Below, piece after piece: positions 33,280-40,278 of a DNA stretch of 40,278 bases. The notes under the pieces are model-generated. The model saw only the letters and a list, made by a program, of their open reading frames with translations, was not told the origin of the DNA and ran no database searches. The translations under genes were made by a program, and so were the position numbers. Source of the DNA: an uncultured Chlorobiota bacterium (GTDB taxonomy: Bacteria > Bacteroidota > Bacteroidia > Bacteroidales > JAADGE01); assembly GCA_947311445.1 (NCBI GenBank), contig CAMZKV010000036.1:1-40278 (forward strand), given 5' to 3'. How positions within the stretch are numbered: the first letter of the stretch is position 1; every line of letters starts with the position of its first letter.

Positions 33280-35439
33280 TTAGTCTTCGTCTTCTTGTTC
33301 TGCTGCGTAGGCTTTAATCAAATCATTTTGAAGATCTCCAGGAACAGGACCGTATTCATCAAATTCCATTTCAAATGTTGCTCTTCCGCCAGATATTGAA
33401 CTAAGTGCAGTTGCATATTTTGTTATTTCTGCCAAAGGTACTTTTGCTTTTATAATTTCAAAACCTTTTGCACTGCTCATTCCTTGAATAATTGCACGTC
33501 TTCCTTGTAAATCACTCATCACATCACCCATGCTTTCAGAAGGAACCATTACTTCTAGATTATAAATTGGCTCTAAAATTTTTGCTCCAGCTTTTTTAAA
33601 TGCATCTGAAAATGCTTTTGAACCTGCGATTTTAAATGAAATTTCATTAGAATCAACATCGTGCATTTTTCCGTCGTAAACGCTAACTCTAATATCTCTG
33701 GCATAAGATCCTGTTAGCGGGCCATTTTCCATTTTTTCCATTAGTCCTTTAATAATTGCGGGCATATAATTTTTTTCAATAACACCACCTACAATACAGT
33801 TGTAAAAAACTAATTTGCCACCCCATTTTAAATCAATCTCATCTTCATCTCTTACAGTTACTGTATATTCTTTTCCTTCAATTTTAAAAGTTGATGGTTT
33901 TGCTTTTCCTTCTTCATAAGGTTCAATAACCATATGAACTTCTCCAAATTGACCAGAGCCACCTGATTGTTTTTTATGCCTATAGTTTGCTTGGGCAGCT
34001 TTTGTAATGGTTTCTCTGTAAGGTATTTTGGGGGCAAGAAATTCTGTTTCAATTTTATAAATTGTATCTAAATGCCATTTTAAAGTATTTAAATGGTGGT
34101 CTCCTTGCCCATGAATTATTAATTGTTTCAATTCTTTTGAATATTCAAGAATGTATGTAGGGTCTTCATCATGTAACCTGTGAAGATATTCTCCTAATTT
34201 TTCTTCATCTGATTCGCTAATTGCTTTAATTGCTTTTCTGTATTTAGGATTTGGATATTCTATTCCCGGAAAAACAAGCTCACTGCCTTTTTCATATAAA
34301 GTGTCATCGTTTGATGTATATTTCAGTTTAACAGTTGCACCTATATCTCCCGCAACAATTTTTGAAACATTATCTCTTTTGTTTCCATTAACAATATATA
34401 TTTGCGATATTCTTTCTTTATTTTGGTTTGATGAGTTAATTAGATCATCACTTTCATTTATTTCTCCCGATATTACTTTAAAATAAATAAGTTCTCCAAG
34501 ATGTTCTTCAATACTTGTTTTTATAACAAATAAAGATTTAGTTCCGGAAGTATCAGGTTTTACCTCTGTTCCATTTTTAGTTTTTGGTGCTGGCATATCA
34601 GCAGGAGATGGCAATGCATTTTTTATAAAGTCTAAAATTCTTCTTGTTCCTATATTGTTTTTTGCTGCTGAGCATAAAACCGGAAACATTCCTCTGTCAA
34701 GTATTCCTTTAAGAATACCTGTTCTCATTTCATCTTCTGTAAGTGTTTCTTTTTCAAAGAAAATTTCCATTAAAGCATCATCATTTTCAGCTGCTGCTTC
34801 AATAAGTTCCATTCTTAATTCATTTGCTTTTTCTTTTTCTTCTTCTGGTATATCAAGAACTTCATAGTTATTTCCTTCACTGTCCCATTGGTACATTTTC
34901 ATTGTAATAAGGTCGATTATTGCATTGAAATTTGCACCTGGATTTACCGGATATTGGACAACAGTTACACCGCTTGAAAATTTTTCCTTAGCTTGCTCTA
35001 TTGTTTTTTCAAAATTTGATTGGTCATGATCTAAATGATTTGCAATAATAACAACAGGTTTTTTGAATTTATCTGTAAGCCTGAAATGTATTTCGGCACC
35101 TACTTCAACACCATTTTGCGAATTTAAAAGTAATAATGTAGTATCGGCAACAGAAATTGAAGATACAGCTCCACCTATGAAATCAAGAGCTCCCGGTGCA
35201 TCAAGTATATTAACTTTAACTCCGTCCCACTCGCTATGAAGAATTGATGAATAGACTGAACCTTGTTGTTCGTGTTCAACCTGTCTGTAATCTGACAATG
35301 TAGTTTTAGCATCTATTGAGCCTCTTCTTTGGATTTTACCTCCTTCAAGAACAAAATTCTCTGCTAAAATTGTTTTCCCGCTTCCTGCATTTCCAGCAAG
35401 AGCAATGTTTCTGATGTCTCCTGTATTATAAACTTTCAT
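33280..35439 (-). CDS. Elongation factor G paralog lacking GTPase residues (EF-G2-like)
   Basis: A 719-residue protein with all EF-G domains, including domain IV (KKQSGGSGQFGEVHMVIEPY near 480). The GTPase motifs are altered. G1 is GNAGSGKT (16-23) instead of AHIDAGKT. The switch-I Thr of RGITI is Val62 (QGSVY). G3 is DAPGALDF (80-87), with Ala84 at the position of the catalytic His. G4 is NHLD (134-137). In Bacteroides an EF-G paralog that supports translation without GTP hydrolysis (EF-G2) has been reported as important for gut colonisation; this looks like the same class. The true fusA, expected near the ribosomal genes, is not in the window. It has its own promoter and terminator. Confidence 0.9.
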   Translation of the reverse strand: MKVYNTGDIRNIALAGNAGSGKTILAENFVLEGGKIQRRGSIDAKTTLSDYRQVEHEQQGSVYSSILHSEWDGVKVNILDAPGALDFIGGAVSSISVADTTLLLLNSQNGVEVGAEIHFRLTDKFKKPVVIIANHLDHDQSNFEKTIEQAKEKFSSGVTVVQYPVNPGANFNAIIDLITMKMYQWDSEGNNYEVLDIPEEEKEKANELRMELIEAAAENDDALMEIFFEKETLTEDEMRTGILKGILDRGMFPVLCSAAKNNIGTRRILDFIKNALPSPADMPAPKTKNGTEVKPDTSGTKSLFVIKTSIEEHLGELIYFKVISGEINESDDLINSSNQNKERISQIYIVNGNKRDNVSKIVAGDIGATVKLKYTSNDDTLYEKGSELVFPGIEYPNPKYRKAIKAISESDEEKLGEYLHRLHDEDPTYILEYSKELKQLIIHGQGDHHLNTLKWHLDTIYKIETEFLAPKIPYRETITKAAQANYRHKKQSGGSGQFGEVHMVIEPYEEGKAKPSTFKIEGKEYTVTVRDEDEIDLKWGGKLVFYNCIVGGVIEKNYMPAIIKGLMEKMENGPLTGSYARDIRVSVYDGKMHDVDSNEISFKIAGSKAFSDAFKKAGAKILEPIYNLEVMVPSESMGDVMSDLQGRRAIIQGMSSAKGFEIIKAKVPLAEITKYATALSSISGGRATFEMEFDEYGPVPGDLQNDLIKAYAAEQEDED

Positions 35440-35485
35440 TGGAAAAAATATTAAATAATTATATTAGTATAAAAAATTTGGATTG

Positions 35486-35493
35486 CAAATATA
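35486..35493 (-). promoter_or_regulatory. -7 box of the EF-G2-like gene
   Basis: TATATTTG on the minus strand, perfect match, 46 bases before the ATG. The leader would be about 40 bases. Confidence 0.55.
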
Positions 35494-35636
35494 AAAAAAT
35501 ATATGAAAATTTTAGCAGTTGAGTTTCATTATTTTTAATTTAAAAGAAACAGACTTCTTAGTGATGTAATTTTGATGTGTTTTTTGTGTAATTTGGTTTT
35601 AAATTTTTATAACTTACAATATAACGGATTTAATTA

Positions 35637-35670
35637 AAAACCGGTTTACTTTTCATTGTAAACCGGTTTT
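35637..35670 (-). terminator. Terminator of the metal-binding lipoprotein gene
   Basis: A perfect 13-base stem, AAAACCGGTTTAC (35637-35649) with GTAAACCGGTTTT (35658-35670), 8-base loop. On the minus strand it ends in T. It closes the metal-efflux cluster. Confidence 0.85.
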
Positions 35671-35693
35671 ATAAAACAAAAGTTTTTTAAAAT

Positions 35694-35924
35694 CTAATGT
35701 CCATGTCCTTCATGATTTTCTACTTTTTTAATTTCCATTCCACATTTTGGACAATCACCGGGTTTGTCATAAGTTTTTTCTCCTTCACATTTCATTGGGC
35801 ATTGATAAACTGCTGCTTCTTGTTTAACTTCTGTTTTTTCTTCGCCACTACCACAACTTGTTAAAGCTATGCTTCCCATAAATAAGAACATTGTAGTTCC
35901 TAAAATTAAAATTGATTTTTTCAT
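35694..35924 (-). CDS. Heavy-metal-binding-domain lipoprotein
   Basis: A 76-residue lipoprotein: signal peptide with lipobox LTSC (Cys24), an acidic linker, and one heavy-metal-binding domain, YQCPMKCEGEKTYDKPGDCP followed by KCGMEIKK, then a His-rich tail HEGHGH. The Cys and Met residues form a soft-metal site as in the N-terminal domains of Cu/Ag efflux adaptors. It is 28 bases downstream of the HMA gene and ends at a strong terminator. I infer periplasmic chelation or delivery of copper, silver or zinc to the pump. Confidence 0.88.
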   Translation of the reverse strand: MKKSILILGTTMFLFMGSIALTSCGSGEEKTEVKQEAAVYQCPMKCEGEKTYDKPGDCPKCGMEIKKVENHEGHGH

Positions 35925-35952
35925 TTTTCTTACTTTTTTTTAAATTAATACT

Positions 35953-36225
35953 CTATTTACTTATTCTTCCTATTGCACAACTCACATAAGACTTTGCCTT
36001 AGAAACAATATTGTTATCTTCTGCTTGCGGATATCCTAATGATGCCATTTTTTGAATATACTTTTCCTGTTCTTTTTCTGCACCATTATAATTAACTGTT
36101 ATTATTGAATTTTCTGTATCAACATTTACTGTTTCTACTTCTTCAAATTTTAAAAGACCTTTTTTTATGGTTGAACCACAGCCTCCGCATTTTAAATTTT
36201 CTACTTTTATTTCTATTGTTTTCAT
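35953..36225 (-). CDS. Heavy-metal-associated (HMA) domain protein
   Basis: A 90-residue, apparently cytosolic protein with a ferredoxin-like HMA fold. The metal-binding loop is LKCGGCGSTI (residues 11-20), giving CxxC, followed by VETVNVDTENSIITVNY. HMA carriers shuttle Cu(I) or similar metals to pumps and regulators. A further Cys near residue 82 lies in the C-terminal extension. It sits between the adaptor gene and the metal-binding lipoprotein gene, with a 316-base non-coding element on its upstream side. Confidence 0.88.
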   Translation of the reverse strand: MKTIEIKVENLKCGGCGSTIKKGLLKFEEVETVNVDTENSIITVNYNGAEKEQEKYIQKMASLGYPQAEDNNIVSKAKSYVSCAIGRISK

Positions 36226-36294
36226 GTGTTTAAATTTATATAATTAACTGATATTTAATAAATTACTTACATTTTGGCATTTGCAATAATTGTT

Positions 36295-36359
36295 TTGCTA
36301 TGCACATAGGAACACTTGCTTTCTTATGCAAGTAATCTGTGTGCTGTGTTATAGTCATG
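36295..36359. repeat. Dispersed structured element, family 1, copy 2
   Basis: A 65-base core matching 6973-7035. The better-folded copy: GCACATAG (36302-36309) pairs with CTGTGTGC (36337-36344), with inner ACTTGC/GCAAGT (36314-36319 with 36328-36333). CTAT/ATAG extends it outward past a TGTGTT bulge. A further outer pairing joins ATTTTGGCAT (36272-36281) with ATGCC and CAAAAT split by a 9-base insert. A 74-codon frame across this region (36263-36487, minus) looks spurious. Confidence 0.55.
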
Positions 36360-36410
36360 CCTTTGGACGTCAAAATCTTTGTCATGGGTGTTTCATTTTT
36401 ATAAATCCTA

Positions 36411-36531
36411 AAATCCGCAAGTTTGCATCTAATTGACTGATAGTCAGGGCGTGAATTGTTTAAAAAGAATGAAATGCAATTTACCATAACTGGCTGTTTA
36501 TTAGCTTATTCACACCCTGACTTGCGGATTT
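36411..36531. repeat. Large interrupted palindrome between adaptor and HMA genes
   Basis: AAATCCGCAAG (36411-36421) pairs perfectly with CTTGCGGATTT (36521-36531). Nested in it, GTCAGGGCGTGAAT (36443-36456) pairs with ATTCACACCCTGAC (36508-36521) with one mismatch. The two left arms are separated by about 21 extra bases while the right arms are continuous. The extra bases hold a small TGACT-GAT-AGTCA hairpin. The sequence is GC-richer than its surroundings. No coding sequence is supported here. Confidence 0.6.
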
Positions 36532-36541
36532 AAGGTAAATT

Positions 36542-38368
36542 TTAATTATTATTAAATTCTTTTTTAACTTCTCCACATTTTAACATTTTATTACCAAAAT
36601 ATGGGTTTTTAATTTCTTTGTCTTTACTTATCCAAAAAGCTCCTTTATTATCAAATGCCATTGGGCAAAATTCAAGATAAACTGGACTTTTCAAGTTTAT
36701 TCCAAACTTTTCTATTACTTCTGCAATTTTATTTGAGACAATACTAAAATGGCTTCGTTTCATTTCAATTCCTTTCATTTTTACAATGCCATTTAAGTTT
36801 TCTTTTAAAGTTTTTGAAATTTCCATCCATTCAATATGTGCATCTCCTTTTAACAATTTCATATCAACATTTTTTAGTGCAGAAAGGCTATTATTTGCCT
36901 CCTTTTCAACCATTTTTTCATCTGTTGCAACAAAAGCATCTTTCATTTTTAAATAAATATTTACAAATTCTCCAACTTGTGTTTTAAATTTATTATTAAC
37001 TTTTTTTGAGTATGAAACATTTGTATTTTTATCATCCATCGCTTTCATTTCTTCATTAGACATCTTTGTTTCACTATGGTTATGACCTGTGGAAACCTTT
37101 CCACCATCGGGGTTCATCATACTTGGTTTACCTAATAATTGTGCAGATGCATCAATTTTAAACACTCCGTTTGAGGCAATTTCTTCGCCCTCTGACAAAC
37201 CATTTGCTACAACATAAAAAGTTCCTGCTTCTGCACCAAGGGTAATTTCTCTATAAATAAATGATGGTGTTTCTCTGTTTGGAACTCTAACATATACAAC
37301 TGCTCGCTTGCCTGTCCAAAGTATTGATGTTTTTGGTATTAAAAGTTGCTCAGAGCTACTTGCTGTTTTAGATTTCAAAATTCCATTAACAAACATTTCG
37401 GGTTTAAATTGTAAGTTTGAATTTCTCATTTCTATTCTAACCTGTGCTACTCTTGTATTTGCATTAATAAATGGGTCGATATATGAAACTTTTGCAGAGA
37501 AGTTTTTCCCGGGTAAAGATTGAAGTGTAAATGAAACTTCATCGCCCAACTTTATCCAAGGCAAGTCGCTTTCGTAGGCATCAAACATTATCCAAACCCT
37601 TCTTAAATTAATTACTTCAAACAATGGATTTCCTTCTTTTACATAATTGCCAATTGCTACATCTCTTTTAGTTACTGTGCCTGAAATTGGAGATAAAATA
37701 TCAAAGTATATATTTGGTTCCGAGCTATTTTCTATTGCGTCAATCTGTGTATCACTTAGTTCCCACAATTTTAATTTATTACGGGTAGCTTTATAAAAAG
37801 AAGGATTTTCGGTTTTATATTTTGCAGCATCTAATAGTTCTTGTTTAGCCGTATTAAGTTCCGGTGAATAAATAGAAGCTAATTTTTGTCCTTTTCTTAC
37901 ATTTTGACCTATGTAATTTACATATAGTTTTTCTATTCTTCCTCCAAAACGGGCAGTTAAACTTGCAATATTTCGTTCATCAGCTTTAACTTTTCCCAAT
38001 AAATGTATTGATTTTTCAGGAGCTCCTTTTTTAACAATATAAGTTTGTACTTCTGCAAGTTTCATTGCACTTTCTGTCATTTGAATTTCGTTTGGGTCTG
38101 CCTCTTCAACATTATTGTTATTTTGCAATGGAATTAAATCCATACCACAAATTGGGCAATCACCAGCTTTATCTTTTTTTATTTGTGGGTGCATTGAGCA
38201 AGTCCAAGTAATTTTCTCTACATTCTCAGTTTCCGAATGATTGAGTGCCTGTTTATTATTGTTAGAAGATGATCCGAAGAATAAACTTCCTAAGCTAATT
38301 CCGACGATAAGAGTAATTGCAATAATTATCAATTCTCTTTTTTTTATTTTAAATATATTCTTTTTCAT
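36542..38368 (-). CDS. CusB-type RND efflux adaptor with metal-binding and DUF3347 domains
   Basis: A 608-residue periplasmic adaptor linking an RND pump to a TolC-type channel. It has an N-terminal membrane anchor (about 12-32), then a heavy-metal-binding domain with WTCSMHPQIKKDKAGDCPIC at 55-74 and GMDLIPL. The barrel-sandwich/hairpin body follows (about 95-400: ARFGGRIEKLYVNYIGQNVR, FDILSPISGTVTKRDVAIGN). A His/Met-rich linker (about 420-450) leads to a C-terminal DUF3347 domain with FCPMAFDNKGAFWISKD, the likely second metal site. Cu/Ag export is the best guess. It starts 99 bases after the TolC-type gene. Confidence 0.92.
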   Translation of the reverse strand: MKKNIFKIKKRELIIIAITLIVGISLGSLFFGSSSNNNKQALNHSETENVEKITWTCSMHPQIKKDKAGDCPICGMDLIPLQNNNNVEEADPNEIQMTESAMKLAEVQTYIVKKGAPEKSIHLLGKVKADERNIASLTARFGGRIEKLYVNYIGQNVRKGQKLASIYSPELNTAKQELLDAAKYKTENPSFYKATRNKLKLWELSDTQIDAIENSSEPNIYFDILSPISGTVTKRDVAIGNYVKEGNPLFEVINLRRVWIMFDAYESDLPWIKLGDEVSFTLQSLPGKNFSAKVSYIDPFINANTRVAQVRIEMRNSNLQFKPEMFVNGILKSKTASSSEQLLIPKTSILWTGKRAVVYVRVPNRETPSFIYREITLGAEAGTFYVVANGLSEGEEIASNGVFKIDASAQLLGKPSMMNPDGGKVSTGHNHSETKMSNEEMKAMDDKNTNVSYSKKVNNKFKTQVGEFVNIYLKMKDAFVATDEKMVEKEANNSLSALKNVDMKLLKGDAHIEWMEISKTLKENLNGIVKMKGIEMKRSHFSIVSNKIAEVIEKFGINLKSPVYLEFCPMAFDNKGAFWISKDKEIKNPYFGNKMLKCGEVKKEFNNN

Positions 38369-38437
38369 TTTTTATTGTTTTTTTATTCTAAAAATCATTT
38401 GTCAATATTTTTTTTGAATGAATGATTAATATAAAAT

Positions 38438-38450
38438 CCCACAATGTGGG
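38438..38450. promoter_or_regulatory. Palindrome between the TolC-type and adaptor genes
   Basis: CCCACAATGTGGG is a perfect 13-base palindrome in an otherwise AT-only gap, with T-rich sequence after it on the minus strand. It could be a repressor site or a weak attenuator hairpin; the sequence does not decide. Confidence 0.35.
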
Positions 38451-38466
38451 TTTCATTATTTTAATT

Positions 38467-39696
38467 TTATAATCCCATTAAATAATTAATAAATGCAATT
38501 GATGCCTGTTTATCTGCTCTTGCTTTTTCAAGTTCTAATGCGTATTTTAAAACACTTTTATCCATTCTTAAAATTTCTTCAAAGTTTTTATTGCTATTAG
38601 CATATTCATGTTCAAGCAATTTTATAGCACGTTTTGCAAGTTTACTTTGTTTCTCAAATAGAATAATTCTGCGGCTTGCATCTTTGTATTCACTATAAAC
38701 TTTTTCAAACAAAGTTTCTAACACATTAAGCTTGTTAAGTTTCTTATCTTCAACAACTTGTTGCTGAAAAACAGCTTCTTTAATCATTGCAGAATATTTT
38801 TTGCGATACAAAGGAAGTGTAAATCCAATTTTTAACATTAAAGCATCTGTTCCTGAATTTATTGAACTTGCAGAACTCCCGATAGCAGTATAATCTACAC
38901 CCAAAAGAATATTTGGAACACCTTGTTTTTTGCTTAATTTTTGCTTATTAACAAAACTTTCTTTTAAAAAATCTAAACTTTTTATTTGATGATTATTAAT
39001 TGTAAGACTATCTATTATAGCTTGTTTTGAATATTTAATATCATCTGTCCAAAGTGTGTCGGGCATTTGAATAATCTTATTATTTTCTGTATTTAACAAA
39101 TTATTAAACTTTACAGAATTAACAAACCATTTATCTTTAAGTAAAGCCAAATTATTTTCTAAATTGTTTAGTTCCAGCTCTACTCGTAACTCATCAACAG
39201 AAGAAGATTTTCCGGCTTCTATTTTAATAAGAGCTAAACGTTTAAATGTTTGTAAAATATCTATATTATCAAGCGTAACATCTATACTTTTTTTTATAAA
39301 ATACAAATTGTAATATGTAGATTTTACATCAAAAAACAAGTTTGATTTTGCATCTTCAAATTTTTCGTATTTAGCTTTTGCAGCACTTATAAAAACATCT
39401 TCTTTGCTATTTAAAGTTCCAAACCAAGGAAACATTTGCGAGAAAGAAACTTTTGCTTGTTGAGGTCCATTTTTTGTTTCAACAGGTAAAATAAAGAAGC
39501 CAAAGCTTAACTGTGGGTCTGGTAAAGAGCCAACTTGTGGCACTTTCTCCAAACTTGCATTGTATTCATTAAATTTAGCTTTTAGTTCAGGATTGTTTTT
39601 TGCAGCTGTTTCTAAATATTGATTTAGAATATCTTGCGCAAATAACGAACTATTGAAAGCAAGGAATATTGATAGTACTATTATTTTAGTTTTCAT
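38467..39696 (-). CDS. TolC-family outer-membrane efflux channel (CusC-like)
   Basis: A 409-residue exported protein (signal peptide MKTKIIVLSIFLAFNSSLFAQ) of the outer-membrane efflux family. It shows the long alpha-helical repeats typical of TolC: QVGSLPDPQLSFGFFILPVE near 53-72, KVSFSQMFPWFGTLNSKEDV, and a coiled second half with DKSVLKYALELEKARADKQA. Its first codons overlap the end of the RND pump gene by 11 bases, so the two are co-translated. It provides the outer-membrane exit of the metal pump. Confidence 0.9.
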   Translation of the reverse strand: MKTKIIVLSIFLAFNSSLFAQDILNQYLETAAKNNPELKAKFNEYNASLEKVPQVGSLPDPQLSFGFFILPVETKNGPQQAKVSFSQMFPWFGTLNSKEDVFISAAKAKYEKFEDAKSNLFFDVKSTYYNLYFIKKSIDVTLDNIDILQTFKRLALIKIEAGKSSSVDELRVELELNNLENNLALLKDKWFVNSVKFNNLLNTENNKIIQMPDTLWTDDIKYSKQAIIDSLTINNHQIKSLDFLKESFVNKQKLSKKQGVPNILLGVDYTAIGSSASSINSGTDALMLKIGFTLPLYRKKYSAMIKEAVFQQQVVEDKKLNKLNVLETLFEKVYSEYKDASRRIILFEKQSKLAKRAIKLLEHEYANSNKNFEEILRMDKSVLKYALELEKARADKQASIAFINYLMGL

Positions 39697-40278
39697 TGTT
39701 TACCTCCTTTTCTGTAATTATTTTTTTCTTTAATAAATTTTCTTGCCACATACTGTATAAAACAGGAACAACAAAAATTGTGAGTGTTGCTATTACCATT
39801 CCTCCGAAAATTGGGATTGCCATTGGCACCATAATATCGGAGCCTTTACCTGTTGATGTAAGCACAGGAAGTAAAGCAATTAATGTAGTTGCAGTGGTCA
39901 TAATTGCAGGTCGAACACGTTTTGTTCCTGCTTCTAAAATTTTTGCACGAAGCTCAGAAACTGTTGTTGGTGCTTTTTTATCGAAAAGTTGCTTAATATA
40001 GGTGCTTATTAAAACGCCATCGTCGGTGGCAATTCCAAATAATGCTATAAAACCAACCCAAACTGCCACACTTAAATTTATAGTTTCAATTTGAAATAAA
40101 TTTTGAACATGCAAATCTCCAAAAGTAAAGTTTAAAAACCAAGGCTGCCCGTAGAGCCAAAGCATAATAAAACCTCCTGAAAATGCTACAATTATTCCTG
40201 AGAATATTAATGTTGCTCCTACAACTGATTTAAATTGGAAGTATAAAATCAAGAAAATTACTAATAAAGCAATTGGTA
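39686..40278 (-). CDS. RND heavy-metal efflux pump (CusA-like), C-terminal fragment
   Basis: The gene continues beyond the window; the first apparent start (TTG at 40252) is an internal Leu codon. The visible 197 residues are the end of an RND transporter: a membrane helix (IIVAFSGGFIMLWLYGQPWF), INLSVAVWVGFIALFGIATD and DDGVLIS, characteristic of the CusA/CzcA group, then GTKRVRPAIMTTATTLIALLP and PMAIPIFGGMVIATLTIFVV. The pump drives proton-coupled export of metal ions from periplasm or cytoplasm. Its stop overlaps the start of the TolC-type gene. Metal specificity (Cu/Ag versus Zn/Co) cannot be set from this end alone. Confidence 0.92.
   Translation of the reverse strand, partial: PIALLVIFLILYFQFKSVVGATLIFSGIIVAFSGGFIMLWLYGQPWFLNFTFGDLHVQNLFQIETINLSVAVWVGFIALFGIATDDGVLISTYIKQLFDKKAPTTVSELRAKILEAGTKRVRPAIMTTATTLIALLPVLTSTGKGSDIMVPMAIPIFGGMVIATLTIFVVPVLYSMWQENLLKKKIITEKEVNNEN

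Noticed and set aside
36263-36487. A 74-codon minus-strand open frame
   Set aside because: It runs across the inverted repeats, has no family resemblance, and its codons look like structured non-coding DNA.
36411-36531. An integron attC site
   Set aside because: The expected RYYYAAC and GTTRRRY core boxes are not found at the arms, and no integrase or cassette array is present.

Overview
The window looks like chromosomal DNA from a low-GC member of the Bacteroidota. The evidence is repeated occurrence of the Bacteroidota -7 promoter box (TAnnTTTG) in front of genes, sparse Shine-Dalgarno sequences, very short leaders, and family content: an S46 dipeptidyl-peptidase, a TonB receptor with a CarboxypepD_reg-like N-terminus, DUF1573 proteins, a VPS10/sortilin-like secreted protein, a TodX-type porin and an EF-G paralog without GTPase residues. 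I cannot place it to genus. No phage, transposase or CRISPR array is visible.

Layout. 1-2.8 kb: end of a CapA-like gene, then nadK and a tightly coupled hemerythrin/LuxR-type pair on the minus strand. 2.9-6.9 kb: an SLC13/DASS carboxylate transporter and a DPP11-type S46 peptidase. 7.2-10.2 kb: miaA, an orphan BtuC/FecD-type permease behind a strong hairpin, and a 3-hydroxybutyryl-CoA dehydrogenase. 10.4-12.9 kb: a two-domain OlsF-like aminolipid acyltransferase and a LysE exporter. 12.9-16.4 kb: a minus-strand operon tag - DUF1573 lipoprotein - aminotransferase - hypE, preceded by the SRP RNA gene. 17-22.5 kb: VPS10-like protein, lytic transglycosylase and era. 22.7-30 kb: envelope genes (TonB receptor, a Tyr/Gly/Ser/Arg-rich lipoprotein, TodX-like porin, DUF1573 protein) with yjbQ among them. 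30.1-35.4 kb: tRNA-Leu(GAG), HupE/UreJ, LOG-family protein, LptG-like protein, EF-G2-like protein. 35.7-40.3 kb: a minus-strand heavy-metal efflux cluster (RND pump end, TolC-type channel, CusB-type adaptor with DUF3347, HMA protein, metal-binding lipoprotein).

Most of the window is housekeeping and envelope biology. The metal cluster forms one functional unit: chelating domains on an adaptor, a soluble carrier and a lipoprotein surrounding an RND pump. HypE and HupE/UreJ suggest that the organism makes a [NiFe] enzyme, but neither has its usual partners here.

The observations most worth following are these: (1) a dispersed structured non-coding element present at 6973-7035 and 36295-36359, the second copy followed by a separate large palindrome at 36411-36531; (2) the hemerythrin/LuxR pair, whose receiver domain has lost its phosphorylation residues; (3) the EF-G paralog lacking both the switch-I Thr and the catalytic His; (4) an exported lipoprotein with a composition resembling condensate-forming proteins, behind a long structured leader; (5) a hairpin directly in front of the orphan permease gene; and (6) a second intergenic repeat family at about 4.5 and 20.4 kb.
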